A DNA stretch of 64,000 nucleotides. Origin: Paenimyroides aestuarii (GTDB lineage: Bacteria; Bacteroidota; Bacteroidia; Flavobacteriales; Flavobacteriaceae). The notes under the pieces are model-generated. The model had not been told where the DNA came from and made no database searches. It saw only the letters and a program-made list of their open reading frames with translations. Location of the stretch: the NCBI RefSeq assembly GCF_024628805.1, contig NZ_CP102382.1:868001-932000 (forward strand), in the 5' to 3' direction. Position numbers and translations under genes: made by a program. Below are positions 44,411-53,425 of the stretch, one piece after another (the stretch's first letter is position 1; each line of letters begins with the position of its first letter).

Positions 44411-46387
44411 GTGGAAGCAAAACACAGCCTAAATAAAGTAAGTGCCGGCGCTTTATTAATCACATTAGGTATTATTTATGGAGATATCGGTACTTCGCCT
44501 TTGTATGTAATGAAAGCTATTTTTGGCGAAGCACCCATTAATGAAAATCTGGTGCTGGGTGCGGTTTCTTGTGTGCTTTGGACACTTACCATACAAACCA
44601 GCATAAAATATGTATGGCTTACCTTACAAGCTGATAACAACGGAGAAGGGGGCATTTTTTCGCTTTATACGTTGGTGAAAAAACTAAAGAAAAAATGGTT
44701 GATTGTTCCGGCCTTAATTGGCGGTAGTGCCATGCTTGCCGATGGATTCATCACACCTCCTATCTCAATTTCTTCGGCCTTGGAGGGTTTAAAAATTTAT
44801 TACCCCGATTTGCAAACCATTCCGCTTGTAATTGCTGTTATTGTGGTGCTGTTCTTTTTTCAGAGTTATGGTACCAAAACCATTGGAAAATTCTTCGGAC
44901 CTATTATGTTTATTTGGTTCAGCATGTTGGCAATTGTGGGGTTATTGCAAATTATCCAATTGCCAGAAATTTTAAAAGCATTTAATCCTTATTACGCTTA
45001 TTTGCTGTTAAAAGAACATCCCGAAGGTTTTTATGTACTGGGTTTTGTGTTTCTGTGTACCACAGGTGCCGAAGCTTTGTACAGCGATTTGGGTCATTGT
45101 GGCATAAAAAACATACGCGCAAGTTGGTTGTTTGTAAAAACAACATTGATTTTAAATTACTTTGGTCAAGGTGCATTTTTACTTTCACATGCCGATATAA
45201 AACTGAAAACATTTGAAAACGGAGCTGAGTTTATTCAAAACCCGTTCTATTTAATGATGCCGCAATGGTTTATTCCCATCGGAATTATTGTAGCAACATT
45301 GGCAGCCATCATTGCAGCACAAGCATTAATTACCGGCTCATTTACCATGATAAACGAGGCCATGCGTTTAAATCTTTGGCCGCGTGTGTTGGTTAAATAT
45401 CCATCGATTATAAAAGGACAGTTATACATTCCTTCTACCAACTGGATGCTTTGCATTGGTTGTATATTGATTGTGTTGCATTTCAAAGAATCGAGCAATA
45501 TGGAAGCTGCTTATGGTTTGGCAATTGTAATGTGCATGATTGCAACCAGTATATTGCTTACCTACTATATGATTTTAAAACGCTTCAGTAAATTCATCAT
45601 CGTTGCGTTTGTAATGGTATATAGCGTGATTGAAATATCGTTTTTCTTGGCAAATATTGATAAGTTTCACCACGGCGGTTATGTGTCGCTTTTAGTGGCA
45701 GGAGGTTTAGCAAGTGTTATGGCCATTTGGTTTTTGGGTAAACGCATTCGTAAGAATTATACCGAATTTGTTCGTTTGGAAGATTACACCACTGTAATAG
45801 AAGATTTAAGCAATGACGAAAGCATCCCGCAATATGCCAACAACCTCATCTATCTTACCAACGCACATATTAAAAGCGAAATTGAATCGAAAGTGATTTA
45901 TTCCATCCTTTATAAACGTCCCAAACGTGCTGATGTTTATTGGATGTTGCATGTAAATGTTTTAGATGAACCTTATGGAATGGAATATCAAATTAAAAAA
46001 TTCTCAGACAAAATTATCCGTGTCGATTTTTATTTAGGATTCCGCATTGCACCAAAGATAAGTCCGTTGTTTAAAAAAGTTTTAGAAGATTTAAACAAAT
46101 GCGGAGAGTTCAATAAACTTAGTACGTATCACTCTTTAAGAAAAAATCAAATTACTGCCGACCACAAATACATCATCATCGAAAAAGTGGTTTCTTATGA
46201 CAATGATTTGCCTTGGTACGAAAAATTTGTACTCGATTGTTATGCATTCATCCGCAAGAACAGTTTATCGGAAGAAAAAGCTTTTGGATTAGACAATAGT
46301 TCGGTGAAAATTGAATATTATCCGCTGTTGTTGAACAACAATATCGCTGATATTCCTTTAAAACGAAGAACCGATAAAAAGAAATAA
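44411..46387 (+). CDS. kup: KUP/HAK-family potassium uptake permease
   Basis: 658 aa, normal for the family. Proton-coupled K+ importer of the cytoplasmic membrane with about twelve membrane helices; family motif GIIYGDIGTSPLYVMKAIFG at about 18-37, conserved DGFITPPISISSA (about 109-121) and GAEALYSDLGHCG. The C-terminal ~170 residues are a soluble cytoplasmic domain. Start is GTG at 44411; no ATG upstream in frame fits. Preceded by the DUF4349 gene and followed by a terminator. Confidence 0.95.
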   Translation: MEAKHSLNKVSAGALLITLGIIYGDIGTSPLYVMKAIFGEAPINENLVLGAVSCVLWTLTIQTSIKYVWLTLQADNNGEGGIFSLYTLVKKLKKKWLIVPALIGGSAMLADGFITPPISISSALEGLKIYYPDLQTIPLVIAVIVVLFFFQSYGTKTIGKFFGPIMFIWFSMLAIVGLLQIIQLPEILKAFNPYYAYLLLKEHPEGFYVLGFVFLCTTGAEALYSDLGHCGIKNIRASWLFVKTTLILNYFGQGAFLLSHADIKLKTFENGAEFIQNPFYLMMPQWFIPIGIIVATLAAIIAAQALITGSFTMINEAMRLNLWPRVLVKYPSIIKGQLYIPSTNWMLCIGCILIVLHFKESSNMEAAYGLAIVMCMIATSILLTYYMILKRFSKFIIVAFVMVYSVIEISFFLANIDKFHHGGYVSLLVAGGLASVMAIWFLGKRIRKNYTEFVRLEDYTTVIEDLSNDESIPQYANNLIYLTNAHIKSEIESKVIYSILYKRPKRADVYWMLHVNVLDEPYGMEYQIKKFSDKIIRVDFYLGFRIAPKISPLFKKVLEDLNKCGEFNKLSTYHSLRKNQITADHKYIIIEKVVSYDNDLPWYEKFVLDCYAFIRKNSLSEEKAFGLDNSSVKIEYYPLLLNNNIADIPLKRRTDKKK

Positions 46388-46395
46388 ATCACTAA

Positions 46396-46428
46396 TAATG
46401 CTGTTTTCAATGGAAACAGCATTTTTTT
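46396..46428 (+). terminator. Terminator after kup
   Basis: ATGCTGTTTTC pairs with GGAAACAGCAT (one G-T), followed by T7. The ATG at 46429 falls right after the T run, so that upstream start of the next gene is unlikely. Confidence 0.8.
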
Positions 46429-46506
46429 ATGCCTAAAATTCAACAAGCGCTTTTTCTATTAATATTATGTTTACATTTGACATCACATATTTATGCTACT
46501 CGCCAC

Positions 46507-46929
46507 ATGAACTTAAGACTTTTATTCGTTGTTTTTTTAATGCTGAGCCTTTCCTGTACAGCTCAAGATAAGCGCCTTACAGGAAAATGGAAGGGAACCG
46601 ATTCCCAAGGAGGTACTGTTTGTATTCTATTCTCAAAAGATGGTTATGTGACGTTTATTAACGGAAAAAACACCTTTGGCGGAAAAGAATTTGAAATCGA
46701 AGGCATTAAAGCCGCTTGCAAATACATTGCCGATTTTTCTAAAACACCGCATCAAATAGATTATGTTTTTTATAACCTTGCAAACAATAATGAAATCAAC
46801 CGCATGCGGGGTATTTACCGCTTTTTGGGCTACGATAAAATGGAACTACGCGTAAATATGAACGGTGGAACATACAGCGAATTTGCCGAGATTCCAGATA
46901 TGGACACCCTCTTTTTAGAAAAAAAATAA
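46507..46929 (+). CDS. Small lipoprotein, lipocalin-like
   Basis: 140 aa from ATG 46507 (MNLRLLFVVFLMLSLSC|TAQ), a clean lipobox; an upstream ATG at 46429 lies directly behind the kup terminator and gives no better signal. The mature domain is a short beta barrel pattern (RLTGKWKGTDSQGGTVCILF … GYVTFINGKN … MELRVNMNGG), as in small lipocalin-like or copper-resistance NlpE-like proteins. Function unknown. Confidence 0.7.
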   Translation: MNLRLLFVVFLMLSLSCTAQDKRLTGKWKGTDSQGGTVCILFSKDGYVTFINGKNTFGGKEFEIEGIKAACKYIADFSKTPHQIDYVFYNLANNNEINRMRGIYRFLGYDKMELRVNMNGGTYSEFAEIPDMDTLFLEKK

Positions 46930-47025
46930 TCGTTCCGTTCACATCTGTGCTTCATAGAAACACAAAATTAATAGCATTTTTATGTTATTAATTTGTATCT
47001 TTATAATTGAAAAAGAAAAAATCAA

Positions 47026-47046
47026 TTTAAAAAATTAAAGCTATGA
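47026..47046 (+). promoter_or_regulatory. Leader shared with the DJ-1/PfpI gene
   Basis: The bases TTAAAAAATTAAAGCTATGA directly before and over the start codon recur exactly at 52037-52056 in front of another stress-type gene. It contains an AAAG purine stretch near the ribosome binding position. Confidence 0.45.
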
Positions 47047-47549
47047 GTACAGAAAACCTGAACCACAAGGAAGCAGTTGAAAAGTTAAAAAACATGGTAG
47101 ATGCCATTGATATTGGTATGCTTTCTACTTTTCAAAACCACACCGATTATCCACACAGCATTCCAATGAGCCGTCAAGAAGTTGACGAAGAAGGCAATAT
47201 ATGGTTTCTATTTTCGGCAACCAGCGATACCCACCAACACTTAATGGAAAACAAAAAAGTATCATTGACCTTTGCCGATGTTAAATCCTATGAATTTTTA
47301 AGTATCAACGGCATTGGCGAAGTTTCAAGAGATGCTGCCAAAATCGAAAAATATTGGAACAAGTTTGTAGAAGCTTGGTTTGAAAAAGGGAAAGAAGATC
47401 CCAACATTCGCATCTTAAAAGTAGTTCCAAATGAGGCACACTATTGGGACAACAAAACCAACAAATTGGTTACTTTCTTCAAAGTAGCAACAAGCGCGTT
47501 AACAGGCGCAAAAATGGACATGGGCAGAGAAGGCGATTTAAACCTTTAG
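47043..47549 (+). CDS. Pyridoxamine 5'-phosphate oxidase-fold general stress protein
   Basis: 168 aa. Split-barrel flavin-binding fold of the GSP26 type: IDIGMLSTFQNHTDYPHSIPMS … GNIWFLFSATSDTHQHLMEN (about 22-75), then VSLTFADVKSYEFLSINGIGEV (about 78-99) and WFEKGKEDPNIRILKVVP. No signal peptide. Monocistronic with its own terminator; probably binds FMN or FAD and is linked to stress, as its leader matches that of the DJ-1-like gene at 52053. Enzyme activity not predictable. Confidence 0.85.
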   Translation: MSTENLNHKEAVEKLKNMVDAIDIGMLSTFQNHTDYPHSIPMSRQEVDEEGNIWFLFSATSDTHQHLMENKKVSLTFADVKSYEFLSINGIGEVSRDAAKIEKYWNKFVEAWFEKGKEDPNIRILKVVPNEAHYWDNKTNKLVTFFKVATSALTGAKMDMGREGDLNL

Positions 47550-47560
47550 CCTTTTAATAC

Positions 47561-47590
47561 AAAAGCTCTGAAGTTTTTTCAGAGCTTTTT
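47561..47590 (+). terminator. Terminator after the stress protein gene
   Basis: AAAAGCTCTGAA pairs with TTCAGAGCTTTTT, loop GTTTT, T5 after the stem. Confidence 0.8.
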
Positions 47591-47655
47591 CTGCATCAAA
47601 AAAACCTGCTGCTAAAACAGACCCACCAAATATAAAATCCCAAAATAATAAATTC

Positions 47656-49788
47656 ATGAAAAAAGAAAAAAAGCAAACCGACGAAAACCAAAAAACCAAA
47701 CAGTTGCAACAACAAATTACGGATAACAACGGTAAGGTGCTCACTACCAACGACGGCGTACCTATTTATGACAACAACAATACCCTGAAAGCAGGCGAAA
47801 GAGGACCGTCTTTGCAACAAGATCATATTTATCTGGACAAATTGATGCATTTCGACAGAGAACGTATTCCCGAGCGTGTGGTACATGCCCGCGGAAGTGG
47901 GGCGCATGGCGTTTTTGAAATGAATGCAGATTTATCAAAATACACCTCCGCACATTTTTTACAAAAAGGCGTGCAAACCCCAGTTTTTGTACGTTTTTCT
48001 ACCGTTGCAGGTTTTAAAGGATCTACCGATTTGGCACGCGATGTACGCGGTTTTAGCGTAAAATTTTATACAGAAGAAGGAAACTACGATTTGGTAGGAA
48101 ACAATATTCCCGTGTTTTTTATACAAGATGCGATGAATTTTCCGGATTTAATTCATGCAGTAAAACCCGAACCCAACAATGAAATTCCGCAGGCAGCTTC
48201 GGCACACGATACTTTTTGGGATTTTATTTCATTAATGCCCGAGTCAGCACATATGATTATGTGGGTGATGTCAGACAGAGCCATTCCTCGCAGTTTGCGT
48301 ATGATGGAAGGTTTTGGGGTACACACTTTTAAGTTAGTCAATGCAGAAGGAAAAGGCACTTTTGTAAAATTTCACTGGAAACCTCGTTTAGGGACACACG
48401 GTGTGGCATGGAACGAAGCACAGAAAATATCAGGATTCAATTCCGATTTTCACCGTCAGGATTTATGGGAAGCAATTGAAAACGGAAACTATCCGCAATG
48501 GGATTTAGGCATGCAGTTGATTCCTGAAGAAGACGAACATTCCTTTTCATTCGATTTATTAGATCCAACTAAAATAGTACCTGAAGAAGTGGTGCCAGTA
48601 ACCATTGTTGGTACCATGACATTGAACAAAAATCCTGAAAACTTTTTTGCCGAAACCGAACAAGCTGCATTTGATCCGGGGCGTGTGGTTCCCGGAATCG
48701 ATTTTTCTAACGATCCGTTGCTTCAAGGCAGAATTTTTTCTTATATGGATACCCAAAATTACCGTTTAGGTGGACCCAATTTTCATGAATTGCCCATTAA
48801 TCGAAGCATCAACAAAAAAACCAATAATCAAAAAGACGGTTTTGCCCGCCAAGATATTTTAAAAGGTGATGTAAGTTATTTTCCAAACAGTAAAGCCGCT
48901 GGTTGTCCGTACCACGCCATGTTGAAAGGCGAAACAGGTTATCAATCGCACAAAGAACCTATTGAAACTGTGAAAGAACGCAAAAGAACACAATTATTCG
49001 CAGACCACTTCACACAAGCCCGATTGTTTTTCCAATCGCAAACATCATACGAGCAAAATCATATTATAAACGCACTTTCGTTTGAATTGAGTAAGGTGAA
49101 CGACCCTAAAATCAGGGAACGCCAAGTAGCTATTCTGCATCAAATAGACAAGCATTTAGCGATGCAAGTAGGTAGTAATTTGGGAATCAGCGTTCCTGAA
49201 CAATTAGATGAGCTAACGTTGCAATTTGCCCGAAACAATCATCCGGAATATCCTCTAAAACCAAACAAACCCGAAGTGGAAAAATCTGCACCTTTAAGCA
49301 TGGCTGTTAAAAAAGGAGAAGGAACTATTGCCACGCGCAAAGTGGCTTTTCTCCTTGATGAAGGATCTTCTAAAGCCAGTGTTGATGCATTTAAAAAGGC
49401 GTTAGAAAAAGAAGGTGCTGAAGCGGTTTTAATTGCACCGCATGTGGGTACGTTTCAGTTTATGGAAGGTGGTACAGAAAACATTCAACACACCTATGCC
49501 ACAGATGCATCGGTTTTATATGATGCAGTGTACACTCCCGGCGGAAAAGCAACTGAAAAATTATTAAAAAATCCCGATTATTTTGCTTTTATCAACGAAG
49601 CATATCGTCATTGCAAAGCATTGGCTTTTGCCGAGGGAACAGAAGATGTTTTGGCGCAATCGTTTGTAGAAAAAGACCGTGGTGTTTTTTTAGAAAGCAA
49701 AGATAAAAACTGGATTTCTGAAATGATTGCCGTTATGAAAGAACACCGTGTTTGGGAACGCGAAGAAGCCCGAAAAGTTCCTGTTTAG
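47656..49788 (+). CDS. katE: Large-subunit (clade 2) catalase
   Basis: 710 aa, the HPII-like size class. Decomposes hydrogen peroxide with heme. Catalytic His in RVVHARGSGAHGVFEMN (about residue 84), catalytic Asn in FIQDAMNFPDLIHAVKP (about 157-172), heme-ligand Tyr in GRIFSYMDTQNYRLGG (about 365-380). The extra C-terminal DJ-1/class I amidotransferase-like domain (about 555-700, VAFLLDEGSSKASVDAFKKA …) is present, as usual for clade 2. No signal peptide. Followed by a strong terminator. Confidence 0.96.
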   Translation: MKKEKKQTDENQKTKQLQQQITDNNGKVLTTNDGVPIYDNNNTLKAGERGPSLQQDHIYLDKLMHFDRERIPERVVHARGSGAHGVFEMNADLSKYTSAHFLQKGVQTPVFVRFSTVAGFKGSTDLARDVRGFSVKFYTEEGNYDLVGNNIPVFFIQDAMNFPDLIHAVKPEPNNEIPQAASAHDTFWDFISLMPESAHMIMWVMSDRAIPRSLRMMEGFGVHTFKLVNAEGKGTFVKFHWKPRLGTHGVAWNEAQKISGFNSDFHRQDLWEAIENGNYPQWDLGMQLIPEEDEHSFSFDLLDPTKIVPEEVVPVTIVGTMTLNKNPENFFAETEQAAFDPGRVVPGIDFSNDPLLQGRIFSYMDTQNYRLGGPNFHELPINRSINKKTNNQKDGFARQDILKGDVSYFPNSKAAGCPYHAMLKGETGYQSHKEPIETVKERKRTQLFADHFTQARLFFQSQTSYEQNHIINALSFELSKVNDPKIRERQVAILHQIDKHLAMQVGSNLGISVPEQLDELTLQFARNNHPEYPLKPNKPEVEKSAPLSMAVKKGEGTIATRKVAFLLDEGSSKASVDAFKKALEKEGAEAVLIAPHVGTFQFMEGGTENIQHTYATDASVLYDAVYTPGGKATEKLLKNPDYFAFINEAYRHCKALAFAEGTEDVLAQSFVEKDRGVFLESKDKNWISEMIAVMKEHRVWEREEARKVPV

Positions 49789-49811
49789 CCCACTATATTA
49801 GCCCAAATTTG

Positions 49812-49853
49812 CAAGCTGCACCATTTTTTGATTGTGCAGCTTGTTTTTTTTTT
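49812..49853. terminator. Terminator between catalase and the convergent TIGR03915 gene
   Basis: CAAGCTGCAC (49812-49821) pairs with GTGCAGCTTG (49834-49843) and T10 follows on the plus strand. The stop of the convergent gene (49852) lies at its edge. Confidence 0.85.
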
Positions 49854-50613
49854 ACTGTTTTTCAACCAGATACTTCCAATACCTTTTCGGCACATGTTGC
49901 ACATGCAATTTCATGTTTTTGCGTGCTTCGATATTGGTACTTTTAAAATACTGTTTCCACAAACGTTTAAAAAGTTCATCGCGTTCGTCTAAAGCAATAG
50001 TTAAATTGGTGTTTTGAAAAGCGGTTTGTTCTTGTTTATCAATCACAATTTCATAAAGTCCTTTTAAATTGTAATGAAATCCGTATTTGCGTTTTACATC
50101 ATAGATCACCCAAGGCATATCGGTATATCTATTTCTAAAAAATGATAAGATCAAAGGCAACACATTAAAATCGGGTTCAATAACTGCAAAATATAAACCA
50201 TCGCTGCTTTTGCTAAAACGTATAAAAGCTTTCATGCGGTGGCGTTCACGGCTTACTTTTTTTAAGGTTTGATGAAAATACAAAACCTTTAAATCACCAA
50301 AATGTTCTAATATGGAATGATTTCCTTTAAACAATGAAACCATGATATAAAAAGCCGCATTCCAAGCTTCGGTATCTTCAGAGAGAAATGCTTTGTAAAA
50401 ATCATCGGCTGTGGCTTTTCCAAATTGATTAATCAATGCGTTTTGAATGCGTTTGGCTTTGTCAACATCCGTAAAAATGGTTCTTTCGGGCATGAATATA
50501 TCGGGCTGAAAAAAACCTTCGGCAACCGGTACGGCCTTCCATTCTTTCATTTCGAAACACTCGAAAACACAACACAAAAATCCGAGATAACTGCCATCGA
50601 ACACATAATTCAT
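49852..50613 (-). CDS. TIGR03915-type putative DNA repair protein (DUF4130)
   Basis: 253 aa. Recognised as the partner of the radical SAM protein next door: opening YVFDGSYLGFLCCVFECF, ends LHVQHVPKRYWKYLVE. Family knowledge: always paired with the TIGR03916 protein and called DNA-modification/repair-associated, with no proven reaction. Starts 1 bp after the radical SAM stop (50615), so the two genes are coupled. In some species this protein is fused to a uracil-DNA glycosylase-like domain; not here. Confidence 0.88.
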   Translation of the reverse strand: MNYVFDGSYLGFLCCVFECFEMKEWKAVPVAEGFFQPDIFMPERTIFTDVDKAKRIQNALINQFGKATADDFYKAFLSEDTEAWNAAFYIMVSLFKGNHSILEHFGDLKVLYFHQTLKKVSRERHRMKAFIRFSKSSDGLYFAVIEPDFNVLPLILSFFRNRYTDMPWVIYDVKRKYGFHYNLKGLYEIVIDKQEQTAFQNTNLTIALDERDELFKRLWKQYFKSTNIEARKNMKLHVQHVPKRYWKYLVEKQ

Positions 50614-50614
50614 T

Positions 50615-51871
50615 TTAAAACAATTTTAATTGATTTTCAGCCATTTCCGCTTTGTATTTACTACTACCCATTTGCAAAATAGTATTTTTTATTTGGGGTG
50701 CATATTTAAAACCCAACGGCGCAATGGTATCGGCACACGTAATAAAATGTTTGGCTCGGTTATACGCAATGCCCATTTTTTTGAGTTGATATTCGCGCAA
50801 CTTACCGTATTTTCTGGCTGAAACAATTTTCATTGCCGATCCTCTGCCAATTCCTGGAACGCGAATTATGGTTTGATAATCAGCAGTATTAATATCAATT
50901 GGAAATAAATGCAGATTGCGCAATGCCCAACTCAATTTGGGATCGATATCTAAATCTAACTGTGTGAAAGCCGGATTTAGAATTTCATTCAATGAAAAAT
51001 TGTAAAATCGCAGCAACCAATCGGTTTGATACAATCGGTTTTCTCGAATCAATGGCGGTCGCGAACCTATTTGTGGAAGTGTTTCGTTTGCATTATTCAC
51101 AGGAATATATCCACTGTAATACACCCGTTTAAGTTGATATTTCTTGTAAAACTCATCGGCAACACTCATAATTTCCCAATCGTTTTCGGGCGTGGCACCA
51201 ATAACCATTTGTGTACTTTGCCCCGCAGGAACAAAATTGGGCGTGTGTTTGATTAGTTTTTTTTCGTTTTGAAATCCTTGAATTTTTTGATTGATAAATT
51301 GCAAAGGTTTGCGCACCGCATCATGACTTTTTTCAGGCGCCACGAGCTTTAATCCAGCTTCGGTGGGCATTTCAAGATTAATACTCATACGATCCACATA
51401 CAAACCAGCTTCCTGTATCAGTTCTTCGCTGGCACCGGGAATGGTTTTTAAGTGAATGTATCCGTTATACCGTTGCTCCAATCGCAGTTTTTTCACAATA
51501 CGCAGCAAACGTTCCATTGTAAAATCAGCATTTTTAAAAATGCCCGAACTTAAAAACAATCCTTCTATATAATTGCGGCGGTAAAAATTCATGGTTAAAT
51601 CTACCACTTCTTCCACCGTAAAGGCAGCACGTTTTACATCGTTGCTTTTACGGCTCACGCAAAAAGCACAATCGTAGATGCAATGATTTGTAAGCAAAAT
51701 TTTAAGCAAAGACACACATCTTCCGTCTTCCGTGTAGGTATGGCAAATTCCTGAAGCAGATGCATCGCCAATTCCGCCGGTATTTTTTCGCTTGCTTCCG
51801 CTAGAACTGCAACTCACATCATATTTTGCAGCATCGGCCAATATCATCAATTTTTCTTCGATACGTTCCAA
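50615..51871 (-). CDS. Radical SAM DNA modification/repair protein (TIGR03916 type)
   Basis: 418 aa. The [4Fe-4S]/SAM motif CIYDCAFC (CxxxCxxC, about residues 64-71) and a helix-hairpin-helix at the C-terminus (about 343-375, IIRVPGIGRGSAMKIVSARK), which suggests contact with DNA. The start is TTG at 51871 (ERIEEKLMILADAAKYDVSCSSSGSKRKN); the next ATG is 8 codons in, and the family usually has residues before LMILADAAKYD. The promoter element TAACTTTG (51895-51902) fits this start. Confidence 0.88.
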   Translation of the reverse strand: MERIEEKLMILADAAKYDVSCSSSGSKRKNTGGIGDASASGICHTYTEDGRCVSLLKILLTNHCIYDCAFCVSRKSNDVKRAAFTVEEVVDLTMNFYRRNYIEGLFLSSGIFKNADFTMERLLRIVKKLRLEQRYNGYIHLKTIPGASEELIQEAGLYVDRMSINLEMPTEAGLKLVAPEKSHDAVRKPLQFINQKIQGFQNEKKLIKHTPNFVPAGQSTQMVIGATPENDWEIMSVADEFYKKYQLKRVYYSGYIPVNNANETLPQIGSRPPLIRENRLYQTDWLLRFYNFSLNEILNPAFTQLDLDIDPKLSWALRNLHLFPIDINTADYQTIIRVPGIGRGSAMKIVSARKYGKLREYQLKKMGIAYNRAKHFITCADTIAPLGFKYAPQIKNTILQMGSSKYKAEMAENQLKLF

Positions 51872-51894
51872 AATAGTTCCTCTTTACATCCTAT

Positions 51895-51902
51895 CAAAGT
51901 TA
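51895..51902 (-). promoter_or_regulatory. -7 promoter element of the radical SAM gene
   Basis: Reads TAACTTTG on the minus strand (exact TAnnTTTG), 23 bp before the TTG start. Confidence 0.45.
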
Positions 51903-52036
51903 ACGATTCCTTTCATTTTCACTTGTCGTTCCAAAAGTTAAAAACGACATTTTTTGTTAAGGTTTTGATAAGATATTCCCCCTAACAAAAATCCACTTTT
52001 TTAGCTTGTAAAATATCATTAACTTGTAGATTCATT

Positions 52037-52056
52037 TTAAAAAATTAAAGCTATGA
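52037..52056 (+). promoter_or_regulatory. Leader shared with the stress-protein gene at 47043
   Basis: Same TTAAAAAATTAAAGCTATGA as at 47026-47046; a shared ribosome-loading or regulatory leader is possible. Confidence 0.45.
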
Positions 52057-52592
52057 ATGATTTAAAAGGAAAAAAAATTGCCATTCTTACAGAAGATGGC
52101 TTTGAAGAAATTGAATTGACCAGCCCGCTTGAAGCCTTGAAAGATGCCGGCGCAGAAGTGTTGATTGTATCGCCAAAAAATGGTAAAGTAAAAGCAAAAT
52201 CGGGTGACGATTGGACCAAAGAGTACCAAGTGGACTTGCAGCTAAACCATGCAAAAGCCAATGAATTTGACGCATTGGTTCTGCCGGGTGGTGTGATCAA
52301 TCCAGACAAATTGCGCACCAATAAAGATGCTTTGCAGTTTGTACAAACATTTTTTAACGAGAACAAACCGGTTGCTGCCATTTGTCATGGCCCACAAGTC
52401 TTGATAAATGCAGAAGCTGTTCGAAACAAAAAATTGACATCGGTTGGGGCAATTGAAGCCGACCTAAAAAATGCCGGTGCACAATGGGAAGATCAAGAAG
52501 TTGTTGTGGATGGAAATTTAATCACCAGCCGCACCCCAAAAGATTTACCCGCTTTTAACAAAGCAACAATTGAGGCGATTGCCAAAGCCTAA
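52053..52592 (+). CDS. DJ-1/PfpI family type 1 glutamine amidotransferase-like protein
   Basis: 179 aa. Domain of the protease I/YhbO/general stress protein 18 type. Nucleophile Cys in the elbow AAICHGPQVLI (about residues 108-118), with the glutamate in LTEDGFEEIELT (about 14-25) close by. YhbO-type proteins are linked to stress and glyoxal/deglycase claims; the reaction here is not proven. Cytosolic. Own terminator after the stop. Upstream leader identical to that of the PNPOx-fold stress protein gene. Confidence 0.9.
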   Translation: MNDLKGKKIAILTEDGFEEIELTSPLEALKDAGAEVLIVSPKNGKVKAKSGDDWTKEYQVDLQLNHAKANEFDALVLPGGVINPDKLRTNKDALQFVQTFFNENKPVAAICHGPQVLINAEAVRNKKLTSVGAIEADLKNAGAQWEDQEVVVDGNLITSRTPKDLPAFNKATIEAIAKA

Positions 52593-52598
52593 AACCCA

Positions 52599-52636
52599 AA
52601 AACACCATCTGCTTTTTATCAGATGGTGTTTTTAAC
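52599..52636. terminator. Terminator between the DJ-1 gene and the nitroreductase gene
   Basis: AACACCATCTG pairs with CAGATGGTGTT, loop CTTTTTAT, T run after it; lies between the convergent stops at 52592 and 52667. Confidence 0.8.
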
Positions 52637-52666
52637 TTTAAATTGTTCCAAACACTTTGCTTCTCA

Positions 52667-53326
52667 TTAAACAAGTGTGGTAATATCTTCTAAAGCCAAT
52701 CGGGCTTTTGGTGTTTTGGCAGGATCATTAAAATCGCTTTCGCCTCTATATCCCAACGCCACAGCAGTAATGGCTGTGAATCCTTTTTCGGTTAATCCAA
52801 ATTCTTCATCCAAAATTTGCACATCAATGCCTTCCATGGGGCATGCATCAATTCCCAAAGCGGCTGCTCCCAATAAAAACTGACCAATGTTCAAATACAC
52901 TTGTTTTTCCAACCAATGTTGCTCGTCTTTTAATTGTTCTTTATGAATATTTACAAACAAAGTTCTGCCGTCTTTGGTCATTTGCTTGATTTGCTCATTG
53001 GGGAAACGCCCAGCATTGGCTTCCGATTCAAGAACTTGCTCTTTGTAGGCTTCATCAATACGCGTTTTGGAGCAGAAAAGCACCACATGCGAGGCATTCA
53101 GCACTTTGGCTTCATTGAATTTATAATTTCCTTGTACACCTTTTGCCATTCTATGTTTACCCTCTTCCGTAGAAGCAATTACAAAATGCCACGGCTGAAG
53201 GTTTACGCTAGACGCACTCATTTGCAATAATGATAGAAGTTGCTTAAAATCGTCTTCTTTTATTTTTTTGGAAGGATCGAATGATTTCGTTGAATATCGA
53301 TTGTTTAAAATGTTGATTAAATTCAT
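52667..53326 (-). CDS. NAD(P)H-dependent nitroreductase family protein
   Basis: 219 aa from MNLINILNNRYSTKSFDPSK (ATG 53326); a 24-codon upstream frame covers the operator and is rejected. NfsB-like flavin-dependent oxidoreductase: FMN-phosphate motif NNRYSTKSFD (about 8-17), SASSVNLQPWHFVIA (about 35-49) and the C-terminal GESDFNDPAKTPKAR. Cytosolic. Divergent from an HxlR regulator with two 20-bp operator-like repeats between them, so it is probably induced by an electrophile or quinone/aldehyde-type signal, as for other HxlR-nitroreductase pairs. Confidence 0.9.
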   Translation of the reverse strand: MNLINILNNRYSTKSFDPSKKIKEDDFKQLLSLLQMSASSVNLQPWHFVIASTEEGKHRMAKGVQGNYKFNEAKVLNASHVVLFCSKTRIDEAYKEQVLESEANAGRFPNEQIKQMTKDGRTLFVNIHKEQLKDEQHWLEKQVYLNIGQFLLGAAALGIDACPMEGIDVQILDEEFGLTEKGFTAITAVALGYRGESDFNDPAKTPKARLALEDITTLV

Positions 53327-53354
53327 TATGTAAACGGTTATTTTTATGTATTTT

Positions 53355-53407
53355 TGTAATTGCAAAATGCAAGTACAAAGATATAAATGTAATTGCAAAA
53401 CGCAAGT
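53355..53407. promoter_or_regulatory. Two 20-bp operator-like direct repeats (HxlR site)
   Basis: TGTAATTGCAAAATGCAAGT at 53355-53374 and TGTAATTGCAAAACGCAAGT at 53388-53407, one mismatch in 20, spaced 33 bp (about three helix turns). Each contains the near-palindrome TTGCAAAAYGCAA. They lie between the two divergent starts (53326 and 53426). Confidence 0.75.
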
Positions 53408-53425
53408 GCTTTTTTTATTTTTTTT

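Noticed and set aside
46429..46506. Upstream start for the small lipoprotein after kup
   Set aside because: The ATG lies right behind the kup terminator; the internal ATG gives a clean lipobox.
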